From JAWLGW01 sp964569055 (GTDB taxonomy: Bacteria > Planctomycetota > J058), in contig CAZMSZ010000174.1 in assembly GCA_964569055.1 (NCBI GenBank), positions 1 through 14,681 of the forward strand: a stretch of DNA of 14,681 nucleotides, in the 5' to 3' direction. Of this stretch, positions 1 to 8,110 are shown in pieces. Position numbers and translations under genes: made by a program. The first letter of the stretch is position 1, and every line of letters starts with the position of its first letter. The notes beneath the pieces were generated by a model that made no database searches, had not been told where the DNA came from, and saw nothing but the letters and a program-made list of their open reading frames with translations.

Positions 1-1020
1 CGCTTCGGCCCGAGCGCCTTCGCCGGGCGGGTCGAGGCCGCCGAGGCCGCGCTCCGCGAGGACCTGCTCGCGCTCGAGGCCGAGGTCGCCGCCGGCGCGG
101 AGCGCCTCCCGGGTCCCCCCGAGCTGCGCGCCCGCCAGGCGGCCCTGACGCTGGTGGGGATCCCGGGCAAGCGCCTCCGCCCGCTGTGCACGCTGCTCGC
201 CGCGCGGCTCGCGGGGCGGGCGCCGGACCACGGAGCCCTGGCGGCCGCCGCGGCCTGCGAGCTGATCCACACCGCGACCCTGCTGCACGACGACGTGGTG
301 GACGAGGCCACGGCGCGGCGCGGCGCGCCGGCGGCGCGGGTGGTGTGGGGCAACTCGGCCAGCATCCTGGCGGGCGACTACCTGTTCGCCGAGGCGCTCC
401 GGGGCGTGGGCGCGCTCGGCGAGGGCGAGCTGCTCCCCCGGCTCCTCGAGGTGATCGCCGAGATGGCCGTGGCCGAGGCGCTGCAGCTCGAGCGGCGCGG
501 CCGGGTCGAGCCGGACCTCGACGTGTGCCTGCGGATCGTGCGCGGCAAGACCGCGGCCCTGTTCCGCTGGGCGCTGTGGGCGGGCGGTCGCCTGGGCGGG
601 CTCCCGCCCGACGCCTGCGCGGCGCTGGGCCGCGCGGGCGACGCGCTCGGGACGGCGTTCCAGCTCGCCGACGACCTGCTCGACCTCGCGGGCGACCCGG
701 CGGCGATCGGCAAGGACGCGCTGGCCGACGTGCGCCAGGGGAAGCTCACCTGGCCGCTGGCCCTGGCGGTGCAGGCCGACCCCGAGCTGGGCCGGGAGCT
801 CACGGCGCTGGCGAGCGAGGACGAGGCGGACGACGAGGTGGCCGCGCGGGCGGCCCCGCTCCTGGCGCGCGTGCGCGCCTCCGACGCGCTGGCCCGAACG
901 CGGGACCTCGCCGAGCGCGAGGCGGCCCGCGCGCGGCGCGAGCTGGCCACTTTGCCCTCCGGCTGGCCGCGCGCGCTGCTGGAGACGATCGTGACCCTGG
1001 CCGTGCGACGCGGCGCGTGA
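1..1020 (+). CDS. Polyprenyl diphosphate synthase (trans-isoprenyl chain elongation), 5'-partial
   Basis: Cytosolic enzyme that condenses isopentenyl diphosphate onto an allylic primer to build a long prenyl chain, here probably the menaquinone side chain. The reading frame is open from base 1. No ATG, GTG or TTG lies in frame before base 154, and a start there would cut into the conserved GxxGKRLRP substrate-binding motif (visible residues 53-61), so the true start lies just upstream of the window. Both aspartate-rich Mg2+-diphosphate motifs are intact: DDVVD (visible residues 97-101) and DDLLD (224-228). The 339 visible residues already match the usual family length of about 320-340, so few are missing. 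aroF follows after 11 nt and the menG-menB pair after that, which argues for the quinone-tail role over carotenoid or hopanoid precursors. Chain length (C30-C50) cannot be read with confidence. Confidence 0.93.
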   Translation, partial: RFGPSAFAGRVEAAEAALREDLLALEAEVAAGAERLPGPPELRARQAALTLVGIPGKRLRPLCTLLAARLAGRAPDHGALAAAAACELIHTATLLHDDVVDEATARRGAPAARVVWGNSASILAGDYLFAEALRGVGALGEGELLPRLLEVIAEMAVAEALQLERRGRVEPDLDVCLRIVRGKTAALFRWALWAGGRLGGLPPDACAALGRAGDALGTAFQLADDLLDLAGDPAAIGKDALADVRQGKLTWPLALAVQADPELGRELTALASEDEADDEVAARAAPLLARVRASDALARTRDLAEREAARARRELATLPSGWPRALLETIVTLAVRRGA

Positions 1021-1031
1021 GGGAGGCCGCC

Positions 1032-2021
1032 ATGTGGATTCGAGTCGAAGCGGGCGCCGAGCCGCGCGCGGTCGCTGCCGCGCTGCAGGGGCTCGGGCTG
1101 TGGACGCGCTCGCTGCGCGGGCCCGGCGGCGCCTTGGGGTTCGAGGTCCTGCCGTGCTCCACCGCCGTCGACCCGGCGCGCGTGCGCGCGGTGGAGGGCG
1201 TGGCCGAGGTGCTCGCCGCCGAGAGCCCGCACCCGCTGCTCGACGCGCAGGCCGGGCGCGCCGTGCGGGTGGGGAAGGTGACGGTCGGCGGCGGCGCGCC
1301 GCCGGTCCTCGCCGCGGGCCCGTGCTGCCTGGAGTCGCGCGCGCAGGTCGAGGAGGTGGCGGCGGCCGTGGCGGCGGCGGGCGGCCGGGCGCTGCGCGGC
1401 GGCGCGTTCAAGCCGCGGACCTCGCCCTACAGCTTCGCCGGCCACGGGCGGCGCGCCCTGGGCTGGCTGCGCGAGGCCGCCTCGCGCCACGGGCTGGCCG
1501 CGGTGAGCGAGGTGCTGTCGGAGGCCGACGTGGCCGCCGTCGCCGACGCGGTCGACCTCGTGCAGGTCGGCGCGCGCAACATGCAGAACTTCGCCCTCCT
1601 GCGGGCGGTCGGCGGCTGCGGTCGCCCGGTGCTCCTCAAGCGCGGTGCGGCCGCCTCGCTCGAGGAGTGGCTGCTCGCGGCCGAGCACCTGCTCGCGGCC
1701 GGCTGCCCGGGCGTGATCCTGTGCGAGCGCGGGGTGCGGGGGTTCGACCCGACCACCCGCAACCTGCTCGACCTCGGCGCGGTCGCGCTCCTGCGCTGGG
1801 TCTACCGCCTCCCGGTGTGGGTCGATCCGTCGCACGCCCTCGGCCGCCGCGACCTGGTGCCACCGCTCGCGCGCGCGGCCCTCGCCGCGGGAGCCGACGG
1901 TCTGCTCGTCGAGGCGCACCCTGCGCCCGAGCGGGCGCGCAGCGACGGACCCCAGGCGCTCGACCCGGCCACCCTGGGGGAGCTGCTGGCGCCCGCGGTC
2001 GCCGCGGAGGTGCTCGCGTGA
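1032..2021 (+). CDS. aroF: 3-deoxy-7-phosphoheptulonate (DAHP) synthase, type I-beta with N-terminal regulatory domain
   Basis: First enzyme of the shikimate pathway; it condenses phosphoenolpyruvate and erythrose 4-phosphate. The 329-residue length and layout match the Thermotoga-like class: an N-terminal ferredoxin-like domain (about residues 1-70) before a TIM barrel. Conserved blocks are AGPCCLES (95-102, usually AGPCSVES), LRGGAFKPRTSPY (121-133), GARNMQN (180-186), a CERG block, DPSH (265-268), EAHP (294-297) and SDGPQ (304-308). C98, H268, E294 and D305 match the expected metal ligands. The ATG is preceded by GGGAGG at 1021-1026, right after the upstream stop codon. The stop overlaps the menG start by 4 nt. 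In characterised relatives the N-terminal domain mediates feedback inhibition by aromatic amino acids; that this copy behaves so is inferred. Its place in the operon suggests it feeds chorismate toward menaquinone. Confidence 0.95.
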   Translation: MWIRVEAGAEPRAVAAALQGLGLWTRSLRGPGGALGFEVLPCSTAVDPARVRAVEGVAEVLAAESPHPLLDAQAGRAVRVGKVTVGGGAPPVLAAGPCCLESRAQVEEVAAAVAAAGGRALRGGAFKPRTSPYSFAGHGRRALGWLREAASRHGLAAVSEVLSEADVAAVADAVDLVQVGARNMQNFALLRAVGGCGRPVLLKRGAAASLEEWLLAAEHLLAAGCPGVILCERGVRGFDPTTRNLLDLGAVALLRWVYRLPVWVDPSHALGRRDLVPPLARAALAAGADGLLVEAHPAPERARSDGPQALDPATLGELLAPAVAAEVLA

Positions 2022-2728
2022 GCGCCTCGCGCCCCGGCAGCGGCGCCATGTTCGACGGGATCGCCGCGCGCTACGACCTCTTGAACCGCCTGATCAGCCT
2101 CGGGCTGGACCGCGGCTGGCGACGCGCGCTGGTCGAGGCGCTCGCCCCGGCCGCTCCCGCGCGCGTCCTCGACCTCGCGACCGGGACGGGCGACGTGGCC
2201 CTGGCGCTGGCGCGGCGCTTCGCCGGTGCGCGGGTGTTCGGGCTCGACCCCAGCCCGCGCATGCTGGCGCTCGCGCCCGCCAAGGTGGCCCGCGCCGGGG
2301 TCGCGGCGCGCTGTCGCTGGCTGCTCGGCGACGCGCAGCGCCTGCCGTTCCCGGCGCGCAGCTTCGATGGCGTGACGATCGCGTTCGGGATCCGCAACGT
2401 CCCCGACCGCGACGCCGCCCTGGCCGAGATGGCCCGCGTGACGCGGCCCGGCGGCGTGGTGGCCGTGCTCGAGCTGAGCGAGCCGCGGCGCGGCCTGCTG
2501 GCGCCGCTGGCGCGCCTCCACGTCCACCGGCTGGTCCCCGGCCTGGGCGCGTTGCTCTCGGGCTCGCGCGAGTACGCCTACCTGGCGCGCTCGATCGCGG
2601 CCTTCCCTGCGCCGGAGGAGTTCGCGGCGCGCCTCGAGGCGGCTGGCCTGGAGGCGGTCGCCGCGCGTCCGCTCACGTTCGGCACGGTCCACCTCTACAC
2701 GGGGCGCGTCCCCGACCCAGGGAGCTGA
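2018..2728 (+). CDS. menG: Demethylmenaquinone methyltransferase (MenG/UbiE family)
   Basis: SAM-dependent C-methyltransferase that performs the last step of menaquinone synthesis, methylating demethylmenaquinol; UbiE homologues can also act in ubiquinone synthesis. The 236-residue protein opens with the family signature MFDGIAARYDLLNRLISLGL (11-30). It has SAM motif I, LDLATGTGD (51-59), the acidic GLDPS loop (75-79), and the GDAQRLPF (104-111) and FGIRNVPD (123-130) blocks typical of UbiE/MenG. The GTG start is chosen because it overlaps the aroF stop (GTGA) and has GGAGG seven bases upstream (2006-2010). An ATG at codon 11 would remove the Shine-Dalgarno link. menB follows 5 nt downstream. 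With menB next door and no ubiquinone genes in view, menaquinone is the likely product. Confidence 0.95.
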   Translation: MSASRPGSGAMFDGIAARYDLLNRLISLGLDRGWRRALVEALAPAAPARVLDLATGTGDVALALARRFAGARVFGLDPSPRMLALAPAKVARAGVAARCRWLLGDAQRLPFPARSFDGVTIAFGIRNVPDRDAALAEMARVTRPGGVVAVLELSEPRRGLLAPLARLHVHRLVPGLGALLSGSREYAYLARSIAAFPAPEEFAARLEAAGLEAVAARPLTFGTVHLYTGRVPDPGS

Positions 2729-2733
2729 GAGTC

Positions 2734-3639
2734 ATGCCCGCCCTCCCCCACGTGTCCGACCTGTTCGACCCCGAGCGCTGGGAGCCCGTCGCGGGCTTCG
2801 AGCGCCTGCAGGACGTCACGTACCACCGCGCCCGCGGCCTGCCCGTGGTCCGGATCGCGTTCGACCGGCCTGCCCTGCGCAACGCGTTCCGCCCCGAGAC
2901 CGTCGACGAGCTGTACGCCACGCTCGACCACGCCCGCTGCACCCCCGACGTGGGCTGCGTGCTGCTCACGGGCAACGGCCCCTCGCCAAAGGACGGTGGC
3001 TGGGCGTTCTCGTCGGGCGGCGATCAGCGCGCCCGCGGCGCGAGCGGCTACACCTACGACGAGCACGGCGCGCCGCCGCACGGCCTGGGTCGCCTGCACG
3101 TGCTCGAGGTGCAGCGGCTGATCCGCTTCATGCCCAAGGTCGTGATCGCGGTCGTCCCCGGGTGGGCCGTGGGCGGCGGGCACAGCCTGCACGTGGTGTG
3201 CGACCTCACCCTCGCCAGCGCCGAGCACGCCCGCTTCAAGCAGACCGACCCCGACGTGGCCAGCTTCGACGCCGGCTACGGCTCGGCCTACCTGGCGCGC
3301 CTCGTGGGTCAGAAGAAGGCGCGCGAGGTGTTCTTCCTCGGCCGCACCTACTCGGCCGAAGAGGCGGCGGCCATGGGCATGGTCAACGCCGCCGTGCCCC
3401 ACGCCGAGCTGGAGGCCACCGCGCTGGAGTGGGCGCAGGCGATCGCGGCCAAGAGCCCGACCGCCCAGCGCATGCTCAAGTTCGCCATGAACCTCGTGGA
3501 CGACGGGCTGGTCGGGCAGCAGGTGTTCGCGGGCGAGGCGACCCGCCTGGCCTACGCCACCGAGGAGGCCCGCGAGGGGCGCGACGCCTTCTTGGCCAAG
3601 CGACCGCAGGACTACAGCCGCTTCGCCTGGCACTACTGA
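2734..3639 (+). CDS. menB: 1,4-dihydroxy-2-naphthoyl-CoA synthase, type II-like
   Basis: Crotonase-fold enzyme that closes the second ring of menaquinone by Dieckmann cyclisation of o-succinylbenzoyl-CoA. The 301 residues include FSSGGDQRARG (92-102; oxyanion hole and substrate loop), PGWAVGGGHSLH (142-153), FKQTDPDVASFDAGYGS (168-184) and the C-terminal KRPQDYSRF block that completes a neighbouring subunit's active site. It resembles the mycobacterial enzyme: D172 takes the place of the side-chain carboxylate that replaces bound bicarbonate in type II MenB, while E. coli-type enzymes have Gly there. S177 and D179 match the catalytic Ser and Asp. ATG is preceded by GGGAG at 2720-2724. This is the last gene of the visible operon. 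Confidence 0.96.
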   Translation: MPALPHVSDLFDPERWEPVAGFERLQDVTYHRARGLPVVRIAFDRPALRNAFRPETVDELYATLDHARCTPDVGCVLLTGNGPSPKDGGWAFSSGGDQRARGASGYTYDEHGAPPHGLGRLHVLEVQRLIRFMPKVVIAVVPGWAVGGGHSLHVVCDLTLASAEHARFKQTDPDVASFDAGYGSAYLARLVGQKKAREVFFLGRTYSAEEAAAMGMVNAAVPHAELEATALEWAQAIAAKSPTAQRMLKFAMNLVDDGLVGQQVFAGEATRLAYATEEAREGRDAFLAKRPQDYSRFAWHY

Positions 3640-3652
3640 GCGAACAGGGCGA

Positions 3653-3664
3653 GGTCCGCGGACC
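3653..3664. repeat. Perfect 12-bp palindrome between menB and the macroglobulin gene
   Basis: GGTCCGCGGACC equals its own reverse complement. It lies 13 nt after the menB stop and about 20 nt before the -10-like element of the next gene, partly over where a -35 box would sit. No T-run follows, so it is not a classic intrinsic terminator. It could be an operator half-site pair, part of a terminator-like hairpin, or chance in GC-rich DNA. The rest of the 82-nt intergenic stretch (3640-3721) holds only the promoter-like element and the ribosome site of the next gene. Confidence 0.35.
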
Positions 3665-3681
3665 CGCGCTCGCGCCTGCGG

Positions 3682-3690
3682 TGGTAGCCT
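3682..3690 (+). promoter_or_regulatory. Extended -10-like promoter element (TGGTAGCCT)
   Basis: TGGTAGCCT fits the TGnTAnnnT extended -10 pattern and ends 31 nt before the TTG start of the macroglobulin gene. No TTGACA-like -35 is seen about 17 nt upstream. The sequence is nearly identical to the element before the lipoprotein gene at 9013 (TGGTAGCGT at 9055-9047). A GGAGA ribosome site follows at 3706-3710. This is an inference from position and recurrence. Confidence 0.45.
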
Positions 3691-3721
3691 TCAGGCCCGC
3701 GCGCCGGAGACGTCGACCGCC

Positions 3722-6700
3722 TTGACCCGCCGCTCGCCCGCTCCCTTCGCGCTGCTCGCTCTGTGGGCCGCTGCGCCCCTCGCCTGGGCCCAGGCGCCCG
3801 AGTCCGAGCGGCCCGCCGCCGCCGCGGAGCGTCTGCTGGAGGAGGCGGGCCGCGACCCCGAGCGCGCGCTCGGCGAGTGCGAGGCCCTGCTGGGGCGCGC
3901 CGACCTCGAAGGCGCCACGCGCGAGACGCTCCAGCGCGCGCGGGCGCGCGCGCTGGCCGGCGCCGGACGACGCGACGAGGCGGTCCGCGCGCTGCGCGCG
4001 CTCCTGGCGCGCGGGGCCTCGGTGGCGGGCGACCTGCTCGCGCTGGTCGGCGCGCGGCTGGAGGTCGCGAAGATCGCGCTCGCGCCGGGCGAGCCGGCCC
4101 GGCTCGCGCTGCGCGGCGCGGCCACGGGGCCGCTCGAGCTGCGCCTGTATGCGATCGACGCCGCGCGCTGGCGGCGGGCGGTCGAGCAGGAGCCCGAGCG
4201 CGGCCTGCTCGGGCACCTGCGCGCCCCGCCTCCGCCGGCGCTGACGCGCTCGGAGACGTGGCGAGCGCCCGCGCTCCCGCCCGAGGGCGGCGCGCTCGAG
4301 GTGGTCACGCCGCGCGCGCTCGCGGCCGGGCTCCACCTGCTCACCGTGACCGCGCGCGGCGTGACCTTGCCCGTCCCGCTCGTCGTGTCGCGCGCGACCG
4401 CCGCCGTGCGGCGCGGGGTGGGCGAGGGCGCGCTGTTCTTGGTCGACCGCCGCAGCGGCGCGCCGCTCGCGGACGTCGAGCTGACCGCCCTCGACCCGCG
4501 CGGTCGGCCGCTCGGCGTGCTCGGCCGGACGGGGCCCGCGGGCGGACCGAGCGCCGGGCTGCTGCGCTACGGCGGCCAGGCCACCCTCGCCAGCGCCTGG
4601 CTGGAGGGGGGCGAGCTGGCGCTGATCGAGCTGCTCCCCGCGGCGGAGGCCCCGCCGCCCCGGCCGGCCCCGCTCGCGACCGAGCTCCCGCGCGCGGTGC
4701 CCGGCCGCACGATCCGAGCCCGCGCGTTCGAACGCGATGTCGCGGGCCGGCTCGAGCTCCTCGGGCCTGGCGGCCTGGCCTGGGCGAGCCGCCCGCTCGA
4801 GCCCGACCGCAGCGGGCTCGCCACCGCCGCGCTCCCGCTCCCCGGGTTCGCGCCGCCGGGCACGTGGTCGCTGGCGATCGGCGAGGAGCGGCACCGGCTG
4901 GAGGTCGACCCGCGCCCCACGCCCGAGGTCGTGCTCGAGGCGCGGCTGACGTGGGCCGAGGGGGCGCCGCGCGTGGCGCTCGCCGGTCGCTTGATCACGG
5001 GGGCGCCGCTGGCTGGGGCCGCCGTGCGCTGGCGCCTGAGCACGACGCCCGCCGAGCTCGCCTGGAACGCGACGGAGCCGCGGCCGCTGCCGCGCTACGC
5101 GGCGCGGGTGCGCGGTCCGCGCGCGGCGCTCGCGGCGGGCGAGGCGCGCCTCGACGCGGCCGGCGCGTGCGCCTGGAGCGAGGTGCTCCCCGCGCAGGAG
5201 GGAGCCCACATGCTGCGGCTGGAGGCATGGGTGGAGGACGGACCGCTCGTGGCCTACGCCTGGAGCGAGCTCCCGCGCGCGCCCGAGCAGGAGCGGGTCG
5301 GGCTGGTGGTCGCGCCCGAGCTGGCCGGTCCGCGCGAGGTGGTGCGCGCCACGATCGTGACGGCCCGCGCCTCGGGCGAGCCGACCGCGCGCCGGGACCT
5401 CGTGATCGTGGAGGACGGCCCGCGCGGCCAGGGCGAGCCGCGGACCCTGCGCACCGACGAGCTCGGCCGCGCTAGCACGAGCTACGCGAGCGGGGCGCCC
5501 GGCCCGCATCGCTGGGAGGTGCGCGCCGCCGCCGGAGGCGAGCGGCTCGCCGTGGCCACGGCCTGGCGGGCCGAGGGAGACCGCGCGTCCCAGGCGCCTG
5601 CGACCCTGCCCGCCGTGGAGCGCCTCGAGCTGTCGTTGGTCGAGGAGGCGAGCGGGCTGCGCGGGCTGTTGCGCGCGCGTGAGCCCTCGGGCTGGGCGCT
5701 CCTCACGCGCGAGACCGAGCGGCTCGTCGACGCGCGGGTGGAGCCGTTCGTGGACGGCGCGCGCTGGGACCCCGAGCGCCTGCCGCCGCCGGGAGGGCGC
5801 TACGCGGTCACCGTCCACGGGGCGCGCGGCTGGGAGCACGCGGCGGTCGAGCGGGCCGAGACGCGCGAGCCGCTGCAGGTCGTTGCGCACCCGCCTCCTG
5901 CTGGCGCGGCTGGCGCGGTCGTGCGCGTGCGGGTCGAGTCGAGCGGCGCGGCCGAGCAGGGCGCGCCGCGCGGGCGCGCGGCGCGCCTGTTCGCCTCGCT
6001 CTATCCGGCCACCAGCGCCGCGACGCTGGATCGCGGCGGCGTGCCCGCGGCGCCGCCCGCGACGCTGGTGCGCGGGAGCGCGGTCGCGGGCCAGCCGATC
6101 GACGAGGCGGCCACCCGGCCTCCGGCCGCGGCCGAGTGGCCGCGCGGTCTGCAGGCGTTCGCCGCGGCGGTCGCCGAGCCGGCAGGCTCGCGCGCCTGGA
6201 CCAACGGGGCGGGGGTGGGCGAGCTCGAGGTGACCCTGCCCGACGCGCCGGGGACCCACTGGCTGCGGGTCGAGGCGGTCGACTCGGAGGGGCGGCGCGG
6301 GGCGACCTGGTGCCCGCTCGTGGTCGTCGCGCCCCTCACCGCGCGCCTCGTGGCGCCCACCCACGCGTGCCCGGGCGACCGCAGCGAGGCGGTGCTGGTC
6401 GTGCGCGCCGCAGCCGCGCTCGCGCCCGAGGACGTCCTCACGGTCTCGTGGCGCGCGAGCGGGGTCGCCGTGGACACTCCGCGCGTAATCGGCACGCGCC
6501 CGGTCCTGCAAGGCGACCCGGGCCCGCGCGCGCTGCGGCTCGAGGGCGCGTCGGCGTTCTGGGTCGTGCTCCCGCTGGTGGCCCACGACGGGCTGGTCGC
6601 GCCGGGCGAGGGCGAGCTGGAGGTGAGCGTGGCCCTCGAGCGCGACCCCGCGAGCGCCGTGCAGCGCCGGGCGTCGCTGCCGCTGGCGCCGCGCGCCGCG

Positions 6701-8010
6701 CGGGTGGTGCGCGCCTGGACCGCCAGCGCGGCGCCCGACGCCTGGGCGCGGCTGGCGCTCGACCTGCCGCGCGAGGCGTTGCCAGGGCGCTCGACCCTGG
6801 AGGTCGCGATCGACCCGGCCCCGATCACGGTGGCCCTGGCCGCGCTCGCGGACCTCGAGCGCGCGCCGGGGCTGCGCGCCCGGCTGGCCGGCTTGGCCCT
6901 GCGCGGCGAGGCGGCGCGGCTGCTCGGAGAGCGGCGCCTCGCGCCGCCCCGCGCGCCGGCTCCGCCCGAGGCGCGCGAGGTCGAGGAGGCGGTCGCGCTG
7001 GCCGCGGCGGCGCGCGACGCAGCGGGCGGCTGGGGCCCGGCCACGGCCGACGTGGTCCGCGCGCTCGCGGCGCTGCGGCGCGCGGGCCACGACGTCCCGG
7101 CGGGGCTGCTGCTCGCCGCGCCGCCACGCGACGACGCCGACGCCCGCCGCCTGCGCGCGACCCTCGGCGCAGACCCGCGGCTCCCCGCGCCGGGCGAGCC
7201 GCTGCCGGCCGACCTGAGCGCCGCCCTGCTCGCGCTGGCCGCGGAGCCCGCAGGGCTGCTCACGCCGCGCTGGACCGCGCTCCTGCTCGAGGACCTGGCG
7301 CGCAGCGGCGTCAGGCCCGACCTGCGCGACCGGCTGTGGGCCGCGCTCCTCGCCCGGCGCGTCGGCCCGGGCTGGCCCGACCCGGGCGCGGCGGCGGCCT
7401 GCCTGCGGGCCGCCCTGGCCCTCGCGGCCGCGCGCGGCGAGGAGGCCGCGGCGCGGGTCGAGCTGCAGCTCGAGGGGCGGCGGCTGCTCGAGTCGTGGAG
7501 CGGCGAGGGCCTGGCGCGCTGGAGCGGGGTGGCGCGCTACGACGGGCCCGAGGTCGCCACGCGGGGCCGCCTGCGCGCGCGGGCCCGCGAGGTGCCGCTC
7601 GAGGTCGCGGCGCGGGTCACGTCCTGGGTGCGCCACCAGGCGCCCGCGGGCGAGGGGCTCACCCTGACCCGCACCCTGACGAGCGCGAGCGGCGCGCCCG
7701 CGACCACGGCCCGGGTCGGCGAGCGGCTCCGCCTGATCGTGAGGATCGAGGAGCGCGCCGCGCCCCCGCCGGGCGCGGGCCCGCTCCTGCTCGAGCTCCC
7801 GCTCCCCGCCGGGTGCGCGCTGCTCGAGCGGCCTCCGGGCGCGAGCTTCGCCCGCGGCACCCTGAGCTGGGAGCTCGCCCCCGGCGAGCACGCGGTCGAG
7901 CTGCTCGCGCTGCTCCCGGGCGAGTACGCGCTGCCGCCCGCCCGCGTGAGCGACCCCGCGCGCGCGTCCGAGCGCTGGGCGGTGAGCGGCGAGGCGCGCC
8001 TGCAGCTCAC
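3722..8010 (+). CDS. Exported alpha-2-macroglobulin-like (MG2/YfaS family) protein without thioester, 3'-partial at assembly gap
   Basis: Large periplasmic or envelope protein of the bacterial alpha-2-macroglobulin superfamily, thought to trap proteases. A TTG start is the only start codon in the upstream frame and gives a clear signal peptide (residues 1-23, AWA cleavage site). Then come a TPR-like helical stretch (about 30-112), macroglobulin beta domains (about 113-630) with YfaS-like phrases such as ALFLVDRRSGAPLADVELTA (near 235-255) and GRLITGAPLAGAAVRWRL, a bait-region-like domain (about 630-830), the A2M core (about 827-1000), an alpha/alpha toroid (about 1035-1290) and a receptor-binding-like C-terminal domain (about 1314-1430). 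The CxEQ thioester is absent: the aligned spot (near 1048-1056) reads APGLRARLA. The last visible part (PPARVSDPARASERWAVSGE) resembles the extreme C-terminus of the family, so only a few residues should lie in the gap. No penicillin-binding protein gene (pbpC) is adjacent, unlike the E. coli case. Confidence 0.85.
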
Positions 8011-8110
8011 NNNNNNNNNNNNNNNNNNNNNNNNNNNNNNNNNNNNNNNNNNNNNNNNNNNNNNNNNNNNNNNNNNNNNNNNNNNNNNNNNNNNNNNNNN
8101 NNNNNNNNNN
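8011..8110. other. Assembly gap (100 Ns)
   Basis: A run of exactly 100 N separates two convergent genes that are both truncated by it. The round number is typical of a gap of unknown length. Any long frame that reads through it joins unrelated sequence. The macroglobulin gene's stop must lie inside the missing DNA, because sequence beyond the gap is already coding on the other strand. Confidence 0.97.

Noticed and set aside
186..1031. Upstream extension of aroF to a 611-residue protein
   Set aside because: The extra N-terminus is an Arg/Gly-rich shadow of the polyprenyl synthase; ATG at 1032 has a Shine-Dalgarno site and matches the family N-terminus.
378..1919. 513-codon minus-strand frame over the polyprenyl synthase and aroF genes
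   Set aside because: A shadow frame caused by very high GC; the opposite strand holds two highly conserved enzymes.
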